Source of the DNA: Deltaproteobacteria bacterium UBA2385
Lineage (GTDB): Bacteria > Myxococcota_A > UBA796 > UBA2385
Assembly (NCBI GenBank): GCA_002343455.1
Contig: DDSR01000156.1
Location: forward strand, 3,495 to 14,162
Length of the DNA: 10,668 nucleotides
Direction of reading: 5' to 3'
The notes under the pieces were generated by a model, which was not told where the DNA came from, did no database searches, and saw only the letters and a program-made list of their open reading frames with translations. Each line of letters begins with the position of its first letter. Position 1 is the stretch's first letter. Of the stretch, positions 1 to 5,342 are shown one piece after another. Position numbers and translations under genes: made by a program.

Positions 1-1743
1 CACCGCTTCAACAAGGCCCAGCAGGACGCGCTGCTGCCCTGGGTCGAGAGCGGGGTGGTCATCCTGATCGGCGCCACCACCGAGAACCCCTTCTTCGAGG
101 TCAACAAGGCCCTCGTCAGCCGCTCCCGCCTCTTCCAGCTCCGCGCGCTCGGCCCCGAGGACCTGCGCGGCATCACGCGGCAGGCCCTGCTCGACCCCGA
201 TCGCGGCTACGGCAGGTTGAGCGTGGACCTCGATCCCGACGCCCTGGAGCACCTCGTCGACGTGGCCGGGGGTGACGCGCGGGCCCTGCTCAACGCCCTG
301 GAGCTGGCCGTCCAGACGACGCCACCCGGCGCGGACGGGCGGATCCGCATCGATCTTCCGATCGCCGAGGAGAGCATCCAGCGCCGTGCGGTGCTGTACG
401 ACAAGGAAGGCGACGCCCACTTCGACACGATCAGCGCCTTCATCAAGTCCGTGCGGGGCAGCGACCCCGACGCCGCACTGTACTGGTTGGCCCGGATGGT
501 CGCCGCGGGCGAGGACCCGCGCTTCATCCTGCGCCGGCTGATCATCCTGGCCAGCGAGGACATCGGCCTGGCCGATCCCGGGGCCGTCGGGGTCGTGATG
601 GCCTGCGCGGCCGCCTATGACCGCATCGGCATGCCCGAGGGGCGCTACCCCCTGGCCCAGGCGACCCTGTACCTGGCCGGCACCGCCAAGAGCAACAGCA
701 CCATGGGCTTCTTCGACGCCCTGGCCGCCGTCGAGGGCGAGCAGGCCGGCGAGGTCCCCCTGCACCTGCGCGACAAGAGCCGCGACGGCGCCGCCTTCGG
801 GCACGGCGAGGGCTACCAGTACCCCCACGCCTTCCGCGATCACTGGGTCGCCCAGCAGTACCTGCCCGGCAGCCTGCAGGGCCGACTGTTCTACCAGCCC
901 TCCGACCAGGGCTGGGAGGGGCAGGTCGGTCCACGCCTCGCCCGCCAGCGCGAGGAGCAGCTCGCCGTGGCTGTCTCCGAGGAGAGCGAGGTCTTCACCT
1001 TCGGGCCGGTCGACTCTCGGGTTGAACAGTGGGCCCAGCGCACGGCGGGGCAGGCGGGGGCGAGGCTCTCGGCGCTGCGAGAGGCCCTGTTCGCGGCCGC
1101 GCCGGTGCAGCGGCACCATCGGGTGCTCGACCTTGGGGGCAACGCCGGGCTGGTCGCCTGGGAGGCCCTGCGGCGGGCGCCCGAGGGCGGGGTCTGGGTG
1201 CTGGCCGGGCCCGAGGATCCGGTGCGGGCGCTGGCGGAGCGTCTGCCGGCGATGGGGCGGCCGATCTGCGTGGAGGAGGTGGGGGCGGAGCTGCGTTTTG
1301 AGTGGATCCTGGGGTTGAACCGGCCAGTGGATTGGTTGGATCGCCTCGCACCCGGGGGGCGGGTGGTGCTGGTTGAGAGCTTTGCGCGGGATACGCCTCG
1401 CTTGAGCAGGTGGCTTGGCGAGGAGGCCTGGGCTGCGGCCGAGGAGGCCGTCTACACCGACCCCGAGGATCCGCTCACGGCGCGCTCGGTGGAGGGGGTC
1501 AAGGCGGAGCTGGAAGGGCTGGGATTGGCCGTGCAGGTCGAGCCTCTCCCGCAACGGCAGGAGCTGCTCGTCCGGCAGGAGCTGCTGCGGCGCTGGCTCT
1601 CTCCTGCGCCGGGCTCCTGGCTCTCCCGGATGCGCGCGCGCCTGGGCGACACCGAGGCCTTGGAGGCGGCCGTGCGGCGGCTGGAGGGGCGGACGCTGCC
1701 GTGGGAGGGGGTCGCGTGGCGGGTGGTCGGTATGACTAGCTAG
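1..1743 (+). CDS. rarA: Replication-associated recombination protein RarA (MgsA) fused to a methyltransferase-like domain, 5' truncated by window edge
   Basis: The reading frame is open from base 1; 580 residues are visible and the N-terminus with the Walker A loop lies outside. The first residues, HRFNKAQQDALLP, follow the Walker B acidic pair in RarA. Next come sensor 1 (IGATTENP, about 22-29), the arginine-finger region (ALVSRSR, 37-43), sensor 2 (GDARALLNALELA) and the RarA C-terminal tetramerisation region (about 125-325, including SEDIGLADP and YQYPHAFRDHWVAQQYLP). RarA is a clamp-loader-related AAA+ ATPase acting at stalled replication forks. RarA proteins usually end here, at about 430-450 residues in all. 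This one continues for about 250 residues with a Rossmann-type motif (VLDLGGNAG, 375-383) and a later strand LAPGGRVVLVE. A RarA/unknown-domain fusion of this type is known, notably in cyanobacteria. The product ends VVGMTS, and the TAG stop (1741-1743) lies inside a REP palindrome. RarA identity is very sure; activity of the extension is unproven. Confidence 0.93.
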   Translation, partial: HRFNKAQQDALLPWVESGVVILIGATTENPFFEVNKALVSRSRLFQLRALGPEDLRGITRQALLDPDRGYGRLSVDLDPDALEHLVDVAGGDARALLNALELAVQTTPPGADGRIRIDLPIAEESIQRRAVLYDKEGDAHFDTISAFIKSVRGSDPDAALYWLARMVAAGEDPRFILRRLIILASEDIGLADPGAVGVVMACAAAYDRIGMPEGRYPLAQATLYLAGTAKSNSTMGFFDALAAVEGEQAGEVPLHLRDKSRDGAAFGHGEGYQYPHAFRDHWVAQQYLPGSLQGRLFYQPSDQGWEGQVGPRLARQREEQLAVAVSEESEVFTFGPVDSRVEQWAQRTAGQAGARLSALREALFAAAPVQRHHRVLDLGGNAGLVAWEALRRAPEGGVWVLAGPEDPVRALAERLPAMGRPICVEEVGAELRFEWILGLNRPVDWLDRLAPGGRVVLVESFARDTPRLSRWLGEEAWAAAEEAVYTDPEDPLTARSVEGVKAELEGLGLAVQVEPLPQRQELLVRQELLRRWLSPAPGSWLSRMRARLGDTEALEAAVRRLEGRTLPWEGVAWRVVGMTS

Positions 1744-1761
1744 TGCCTGGCACTGGCTAGT
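1735..1761. repeat. REP palindrome copy 1 (one arm mismatch)
   Basis: Left arm ACTAGCTAGTGCC, centre T, right arm GGCACTGGCTAGT. It matches the two perfect copies near 3149 and 4107 except for one A-to-G change in the right arm, which still allows G-T pairing. It supplies the TAG stop of rarA at 1741-1743. It is preceded by GGTATG, comparable to GGTGAG and GGTGTG before the other two copies. It is followed after a few bases by CCAT, also shared. Confidence 0.92.
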
Positions 1762-1812
1762 GAGTCCATGACCCCCACGCCACCGCCTACCTGTCTTGGC
1801 GGCGGCCGGGTT

Positions 1813-2003
1813 GAACCCCCGGCTTGCGTACCTGCACCCTGGTGAAACCCCTTCCTGCGTACCTCAGGTGGGCTTTGGGAGAGGAGCCGCGTGGGGGCTG
1901 GCGTCCAAGGTGTTGAATTCTCGTCGGCAGGGTCTGGCAGGACCCCGCCCGAGGTTCGCAGGAGGCAGGTTCACCGAGGGCCAGGTACGGAAGGGCGGGG
2001 TTC
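1813..2003. repeat. Long imperfect inverted repeat (53-nt arms, 85-nt loop)
   Basis: Bases 1813-1865 pair without gaps to 1951-2003. Bases 1813-1834 match the complement of 1982-2003 at 18 of 22 positions, and 1841-1865 match that of 1951-1975 at 20 of 25; the six-base joints on the two sides have equal length. Weaker pairing continues inward to about 1876/1941. Each arm is itself a loose tandem of two units sharing TGCGTACCT (1825-1833 and 1856-1864). One strand could therefore fold into a stem of more than 50 nt. It is bounded on both sides by the same ten bases, ACTGGCTAGT (1752-1761 and 2021-2030), which come from a REP. Confidence 0.8.
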
Positions 2004-2020
2004 GGTGCCCCACGCGACGG

Positions 2021-2030
2021 ACTGGCTAGT
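2021..2030. repeat. REP half-copy
   Basis: ACTGGCTAGT is identical to the right end of REP copy 1 (1752-1761), including its distinctive G where the perfect copies have A. This shared variant suggests that the two ends of the intervening module descend from one REP lineage. It also provides a stop in one frame and touches the next stem (2028-2085). Confidence 0.6.
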
Positions 2031-2085
2031 ACGCGCGACCCGAAGAACCTACCGAATATGAGCAATCGCGGGAGTCGCGCGTACT
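2028..2085. repeat. Inverted repeat, perfect 12-bp stem
   Basis: AGTACGCGCGAC (2028-2039) is the exact reverse complement of GTCGCGCGTACT (2074-2085), enclosing a 34-nt loop that is relatively A-rich for this DNA (2040-2073). The left arm overlaps the end of the REP half-copy by three bases. Confidence 0.75.
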
Positions 2086-2151
2086 GCGGGTGCGCGGCAC
2101 CCGCCGCGGGGGTGCCCGCCGCAAGGCGAGCAAGGGGGGCGCGAGCCCCCC
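2086..2151. repeat. Cluster of three short GC-rich hairpins
   Basis: Hairpin one: GCGGGTGC (2086-2093), loop GCG, GCACCCGC (2097-2104). Hairpin two: GCGGG (2106-2110), loop GGTG, CCCGC (2115-2119). Hairpin three: GGGGGGC (2134-2140), loop GCGA, GCCCCCC (2145-2151). The stems are perfect, and the GCGA loop of the third fits the GNRA tetraloop class in RNA. No T-run follows, so none is a standard intrinsic terminator. They may be folded DNA or RNA elements of the repeat mosaic. Confidence 0.65.
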
Positions 2152-2159
2152 TCCAGAAG

Positions 2160-2255
2160 AGGCGCTGGTACCGGAGGCCCCAGGTCCCGGCACCTCAGAT
2201 GAAGGTGGGCAGGACCCTACTCGGTAGGGACTTGGGGTCGCAGGTACTAGCGCCT
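2160..2255. repeat. Long stem (29-nt arms) ending in a degenerate REP
   Basis: Bases 2160-2188 pair without gaps to 2227-2255, 24 of 29 as Watson-Crick pairs and three more as G-T. The outer block GGCGCTGGTACC faces GGTACTAGCGCC, and the inner block CCCCAGGTCCC faces GGGACTTGGGG. Two smaller hairpins lie inside: CACCT/AGGTG (2191-2195 with 2203-2207) and CCCTAC/GTAGGG (2215-2220 with 2224-2229). The second competes with the inner end of the long stem. The right arm contains the TAG stop of the minus-strand amidohydrolase gene. Confidence 0.72.
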
Positions 2256-2260
2256 GGCAC
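2246..2260. repeat. Degenerate partial REP copy
   Basis: ACTAGCGCCTGGCAC corresponds to the middle of the REP (CTAGTGCCTGGCAC) with one T-to-C change; the outer part of the right arm is lost. Its CTA on the plus strand (2247-2249) is the TAG stop of the amidohydrolase gene read on the minus strand. Identification as a REP remnant rests on 13 of 14 matching bases and on the location. Confidence 0.6.
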
Positions 2261-3128
2261 CCCCCAGTCGCACCGCCTCCACCAACGGCCCCGCCAGCCG
2301 CTCGACCGCCCGCGGGTCGACCTCCATCTCCTCGAACGGCCGCCACTCCCGCACCAGCAGGTCCCGCCGCAGCTCCAGGCAGAGCGTCCGGCCGGGGTGC
2401 CTCGCGGCGAAACGCGCCGCCTGGGTCGCCGGGTGCAGCGGGTAGGTGCGGCCCTCGGTCACCTCCAGGCCGAGCGCGGCGTAGCCCCGCAGGCAGGGCT
2501 CCACCAGGGCGTCGGCCAGCAGTCGCTTGCCCTGCTCGTCGGTGCTGATCAGGTCGACCTGGGGCCGCAGCGGCCAGGAGTCGGCCAGCTCGGGGGCATA
2601 GACGCGGTGCAGATCCTCGACGATGCGCTCGGTGATCTGCTCGATCGGCACGGTGCGCGGGGCGTAGCTGTGCAGGCTGATGGCCACGCCGCCGGCTCCG
2701 CAGACCCGCTCGACCCAGAGGTCGGCGGCCTCCACGTAGCCGCGGTGCAGCCCGGTCAGCAGATCCTGGTCAGCCGGGTCGTGCACGTAGGGCGCCAGCC
2801 CGGGGGTCATCCCGGCGGCCTGCTCGCCCAGGACGCGGTTGCAGTCGACGAAGGTGCGCGGCACCCGGCAGGCCAGCACCATGGCGCTGCGCCGCGGGTC
2901 CACCTCGACCAGCGCGCTGGCCAGGGCCATGGCGACCGCCTCGGCCCCGACATCGGTGTTGACGAAGAAGAAGTCGATCAGCCCCTCGGGGAAGCTGCCC
3001 TTGAGCCGCGCCCGCACCGCCTCGAAGTGCGCCCGGCGCCAGGCGGCGTGCGGCAGCTCCACCAGCAGATCCGGCGGCGCGGTGGGGTCGGCGAGGGCGC
3101 CCATGGCGCGATGGAGGACGTAGGGCAC
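2247..3128 (-). CDS. N-formylglutamate amidohydrolase-like protein (FGase family)
   Basis: The 293-residue product carries the family's conserved blocks in order: a histidine block LLVELPHA (21-28), an acidic block FFVNTDVGAE (54-63), the signature VPRTFVDCNR (89-98), the histidine in SLHSYAPR (151-158) and the strand CLELRRDLL (250-258). Family members are zinc-type amidohydrolases that cleave N-formyl- or related amide-linked glutamate. The exact substrate cannot be read here, and no histidine-degradation genes are nearby. The start chosen is GTG, because GGAG lies eight bases upstream (3137-3140); an in-frame ATG at codon 9 lacks such support. The gene is divergent from the transposase and convergent with rarA. 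Its TAG stop lies in a degenerate REP. Confidence 0.82.
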   Translation of the reverse strand: MPYVLHRAMGALADPTAPPDLLVELPHAAWRRAHFEAVRARLKGSFPEGLIDFFFVNTDVGAEAVAMALASALVEVDPRRSAMVLACRVPRTFVDCNRVLGEQAAGMTPGLAPYVHDPADQDLLTGLHRGYVEAADLWVERVCGAGGVAISLHSYAPRTVPIEQITERIVEDLHRVYAPELADSWPLRPQVDLISTDEQGKRLLADALVEPCLRGYAALGLEVTEGRTYPLHPATQAARFAARHPGRTLCLELRRDLLVREWRPFEEMEVDPRAVERLAGPLVEAVRLGGARR

Positions 3129-3206
3129 CGTGGACGCTCCGGGGTGAGACTAGCTAGTGCCTGGCACTAGCTAGTGATACCATCGGGCACCTACCCCGGA
3201 GCCCCC
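3129..3206. promoter_or_regulatory. Divergent start region with inverted repeat over both ribosome binding sites
   Basis: This 78-base spacer separates the starts of the amidohydrolase (minus) and the transposase (plus). CTCCGGGGT (3137-3145) and ACCCCGGAG (3193-3201) are exact inverted copies, and each contains the GGAG ribosome binding site of one gene. A perfect REP palindrome (3149-3175) lies between them. Both promoters, if local, must overlap the REP. A weak extended -10-like TGATACCAT (3175-3183) is the only plus-strand candidate I see. Regulation by REP structure is an inference. Confidence 0.5.
3149..3175. repeat. REP palindrome copy 2 (perfect), left of transposase gene
   Basis: Thirteen-base arms ACTAGCTAGTGCC and GGCACTAGCTAGT around a central T; every arm position pairs. 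It is preceded by GGTGAG and followed by GATACCAT. It sits in the 5' region of the transposase gene, as REPs flanking RAYT genes commonly do. Confidence 0.95.
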
Positions 3207-4115
3207 ATGCCGCGCCCCCCCCGCCTCGACTACCCCGGCGCCCACCAGCACGTCTTCAACCGCTCGCGCTCGGACGTCGACCTCTTCGTGACCGACGTGG
3301 AGTGCCTGGAGTTCATCGACCTGCTCAGCGAGCTGTCGCCTCGTTTCGGCGTCGGCGTGGTCGCCTTCTGCCTGATGCCCAACCACTACCACCTGCTGCT
3401 GCGCTCGCACCGCGGCACGCTCAGCGTGGCGGTGGCCTGGCTGCAGTCGGAGTTCTCGGGCCGCGCCAACCGCCGCCGCGGCCTCGTCGGGCCCCTCTTC
3501 CGCACCCGCTTCGGCAACCGGCTGGTCGAGGACGAGGCCTGGTGGCGCTTCCTCCCCGCCTACCTGCACCTCAACCCGGTCAAGGCCCGCCTCGTCACAC
3601 ATCCCGACCGCTACCTGTGGAGCAGCCACCCCACCTACGCCGGCACCCACCCTCCCCCGGAGTGGCTGGAGGCGGGCGCGCTGCTGGCCGAGCTCGGCGG
3701 CCCCGCCGGCTACCGCGCGCACCTCGCCGAGGTGATGATGGGCCGGGAGCAGGCGCCCGAGGGCTTCGCAGCGGTGATGGAGGCCCGCAGCAGCTCGACC
3801 CGGATCGGCGGGGGTGAGGAGCCCGTCCGGGACTGGAAGCCCCTGGGCGAGGAGGAGGCCCTGGCCCAGGTCGCGAAGGTGACCGGCGTCTCCGTCGAGG
3901 AGCTCTGCCTCCCGCAGCGCGGCCAGCGGCGGCCCGAGCGCTGGCTGGCCATGGCCTGGCTGCGCGAGGCCGCCGGCAGCTCGAACACCCGCATCGCCCA
4001 GCTCTTCGGCACCAGCCCGCCCGTCGTCGCCACCGCCATCCGTCGGCAGCGCCGCGGCGACGATCCGGCCCTGCCCGCCTGGCTCGAGGCCCTCCGGGAG
4101 GGTGTGACTAGCTAG
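3207..4115 (+). CDS. REP-associated tyrosine transposase (RAYT, TnpA-REP type) with DnaA-like C-terminal HTH
   Basis: The product has 302 residues. It opens MPRPPRLDYPGAHQHVFNRS, the typical N-terminal Y1 transposase block. It has the HUH metal motif LMPNHYHLLL (His60, His62), the block VGPLFRTRFGNRLVE, and the catalytic tyrosine in AYLHLNPVKARLV (Tyr119). Y1 enzymes cut and join single-stranded DNA next to hairpins. The tail (about 213-283) contains GVSVEELC, WLAMAWLREAAGSSNTRIAQLFGTS and VATAIRRQRR, resembling the DnaA domain IV helix-turn-helix, a known partner domain of some Y1 transposases. ATG at 3207 is chosen over an in-frame GTG at 3174. GGAG lies five bases before this ATG, and the protein then begins like its family; the GTG lies inside the REP. 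The TAG stop (4113-4115) is inside REP copy 3. The gene appears intact and codon use is like its neighbours. Confidence 0.93.
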   Translation: MPRPPRLDYPGAHQHVFNRSRSDVDLFVTDVECLEFIDLLSELSPRFGVGVVAFCLMPNHYHLLLRSHRGTLSVAVAWLQSEFSGRANRRRGLVGPLFRTRFGNRLVEDEAWWRFLPAYLHLNPVKARLVTHPDRYLWSSHPTYAGTHPPPEWLEAGALLAELGGPAGYRAHLAEVMMGREQAPEGFAAVMEARSSSTRIGGGEEPVRDWKPLGEEEALAQVAKVTGVSVEELCLPQRGQRRPERWLAMAWLREAAGSSNTRIAQLFGTSPPVVATAIRRQRRGDDPALPAWLEALREGVTS

Positions 4116-4133
4116 TGCCAGGCACTAGCTAGT
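4107..4133. repeat. REP palindrome copy 3 (perfect), shared end of two convergent genes
   Basis: Arms ACTAGCTAGTGCC and GGCACTAGCTAGT around a central A. It provides TAG at 4113-4115 for the transposase on the plus strand and TAG at 4131-4129 for the HAD phosphatase on the minus strand, leaving 13 bases between the two reading frames. It is preceded by GGTGTG and followed by CCCAT. There is no T-tract, but the hairpin could still affect transcripts from both sides. Confidence 0.95.
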
Positions 4134-4779
4134 CCCATGTCTCAACCCGCCAGCCCCGCTTGCGGGCCTCGCGCTTCAGACGGGGATCGGGGGCCACCAC
4201 CACGGGCTCGCCGACGGCTTCGAGGCCGGGGAGATCGCTGTAGCTGTCGGTGTAGAAGACCGCGTCGGCCAGGGACAGCCCCAGCTCCAGGGCCAGCTTC
4301 TGGGCGTGGTGGACCTTGCCGGCGCCGAAGCAGAGCTGGCCGTGCACCCGACCGGTGAAGAGGCCCTCGTTGACCTCGAAGCGGTTGCAGAGCCAGCCGT
4401 CCAGGCCCAGCTCGGCGGCGCAGATCTCGCTCATATAGGTGCTGCTGCTGGTCAGCAGGACGACCTTGTCGCCGGCGGCCTGGTGCGCCGCGATCGCCCG
4501 CCGGGCGCCGGGTCGGACGGTGGAGGCGACCTCCTCGCGCCAGAAGGCGTGGGTGCGGTCGCGGATGACGGCCTCCTGCTCGCCCTTCAGGCTGGCGACG
4601 GCCTGCTCGATGGCCGACTCCATTCGGGCGAAGCCGAGCTGGTAGCCCCCGATCCACCAGGCGCCGACCAGGGCCTGCTTGGGGCTCAGGAAGCCCATGC
4701 GCAGCTCGCGACGGATCCAGCCCGAGGCCGAGTTGACGGAGATCAGCGTGCGATCGAGGTCGATCAGGGCCAGCCTCAT
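4129..4779 (-). CDS. HAD-superfamily subclass IB hydrolase (phosphoserine phosphatase-like)
   Basis: The 216-residue product has all HAD motifs. Motif I is ALIDLDRTL (nucleophile Asp7, acid Asp9). A helical subclass-I cap (about 20-85) follows. Motif II is VVLLTSSSTY (Ser/Thr near 110-113), motif III is Lys155 in FGAGKVHHAQ, and motif IV is FYTDSYSDLPGLEAVG (Asp178, Asp182). The closing PDPRLKREARKRGW is usual in the HAD-IB group, whose members hydrolyse phosphomonoesters such as phosphoserine. The true substrate is not evident. Its ATG overlaps the stop of the upstream gene by four bases (ATGA), so the two are probably co-translated. The stop is TAG inside REP copy 3, leaving a normal-length C-terminus, so REP arrival did not truncate the enzyme noticeably. 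Confidence 0.9.
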   Translation of the reverse strand: MRLALIDLDRTLISVNSASGWIRRELRMGFLSPKQALVGAWWIGGYQLGFARMESAIEQAVASLKGEQEAVIRDRTHAFWREEVASTVRPGARRAIAAHQAAGDKVVLLTSSSTYMSEICAAELGLDGWLCNRFEVNEGLFTGRVHGQLCFGAGKVHHAQKLALELGLSLADAVFYTDSYSDLPGLEAVGEPVVVAPDPRLKREARKRGWRVETWD

Positions 4780-5306
4780 GGGTGCCACTCGATCATCAGG
4801 GCGCCGCCCAGGCCCCAGGTGGTGGCGCCCTCGCTCACCCGCACGGGCAGCCGCAGGCGCGGCACGAGGTCGAGCTGCTCGCTCAGCGCGCCGCGCACGC
4901 CGGCCGTGGGGGCCAGCTCCAGCAGCAGCGGGGCAGAGGCGACCGCCTCGCCCTGGGAGGAGGCCGTTGCGCCCGAGAGGCCCAGGTCGAGGCCGACCAG
5001 GGCCGGGCCGGCCAGGACCCAGGCCCGCGCCTCGCCCTTCCAGCTCAGCGTGCTGACCCGCGCCTCTCGCCCGTCGGTGGAGCGAGCCGTGCTGCTGCTG
5101 CCCGCCAGGCCCGGCGCCAGGCTGAGGGCGAGGCGGCGGGACCTCCAGCCGATCACCGGCTGCAGGACCGGCCCCTCGAAGGGCGAGAGGGCCAGCCCGC
5201 CGGCCTCGATCGCCTCCAGGGAGTCGCCCAGCGTGGCGGCGCCGGTCTCGCCCCCCGACAGGCGGCTGAGCTCGAGGCCGACGAACAGCAGGGAGGCAGG
5301 ATCCAT
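4776..5306 (-). CDS. Unrecognised 176-residue protein, strand-rich
   Basis: I do not recognise this protein. It begins MDPASLLFVGLELSRLSGGE and lacks a clear signal peptide. From about residue 40 it shows alternating short hydrophobic stretches separated by Gly/Ser/Arg-rich turns (for example RLALSLAPGLAG, AWVLAGPALVGLDLGLSG, TTWGLGGALMIEWHP). That pattern suggests a beta-rich fold and could fit a small barrel, but without an export signal this remains a guess. ATG at 5306 is the only ATG start available before the frame runs into the divergent gene, and no good ribosome binding site precedes it. The stop overlaps the HAD gene start by four bases, indicating an operon. Only 36 bases separate it from the divergent gene at 5343. 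Confidence 0.6.
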   Translation of the reverse strand: MDPASLLFVGLELSRLSGGETGAATLGDSLEAIEAGGLALSPFEGPVLQPVIGWRSRRLALSLAPGLAGSSSTARSTDGREARVSTLSWKGEARAWVLAGPALVGLDLGLSGATASSQGEAVASAPLLLELAPTAGVRGALSEQLDLVPRLRLPVRVSEGATTWGLGGALMIEWHP

Positions 5307-5342
5307 GCGGGCAGTTATCTCGCTGGCCGCGAGGGAGGTGCG

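Larger units (their letters stand above)
1762..2245. other. Gene-free, structure-rich spacer between convergent rarA and amidohydrolase genes
   Basis: No credible gene lies here. Short open frames on both strands lack recognisable sequence, ribosome binding sites and the strong third-position G/C bias of the neighbouring genes. The stretch instead holds two structured modules separated by REP remnants. The first (1762-2020) is dominated by a long imperfect inverted repeat. The second (2031-2245) contains a 12-bp stem, three short GC-rich hairpins and a long closing stem. Motifs related to TACCT and its complement AGGTA recur through both modules. The layout resembles a mosaic of REP elements (BIME-like), which is an inference. 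Confidence 0.7.
3149..4133 (+). mobile_element. RAYT cassette: tyrosine transposase gene flanked by perfect REP palindromes
   Basis: The 985-base unit consists of REP copy 2, a 302-residue Y1/HUH transposase gene and REP copy 3. There is no convincing target-site duplication, as expected, since HUH single-strand transposition does not make one. The palindromes differ only at the central base (T on the left, A on the right). All motifs needed for activity are intact, and base composition matches the host genes, so the unit seems long resident. RAYTs are generally single-copy, vertically kept genes that mobilise REPs in trans. I infer the same here from the extra REP copies 1.2-1.4 kb upstream. 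Confidence 0.85.

Noticed and set aside
2030..2226. Frame-2 stretch beginning after a REP stop that reads like a Pro/Gly/Arg/Glu-rich protein tail
   Set aside because: It has no start codon of note, no recognisable family, codon use unlike the neighbours, and coincides with the hairpin array. It could be a coding remnant, but structure explains it better.
2058..3170. Long plus-strand open frame over the amidohydrolase gene
   Set aside because: It is antisense to a gene with clear family motifs, its translation is low-complexity His/Gln/Arg/Gly-rich, and it has no ribosome site. It is an artefact of strong third-position G/C.
4107..4133. REP copy 3 as an ordinary bidirectional intrinsic terminator
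   Set aside because: The hairpin is suitable, but neither side has a T-tract and the stem is identical to the copy in a divergent promoter region, so a mobile repeat is the better explanation. A secondary termination role is not excluded.
1735..4133. CRISPR array, because of repeated palindromic units
   Set aside because: The copies are few, spaced hundreds of bases apart at irregular distances with genes between them, and no cas gene is present.
3140..4140. Target-site duplication around the RAYT cassette
   Set aside because: The bases just outside the two palindromes (GAG on the left, CCC on the right) do not match, and HUH transposition is not expected to make one.
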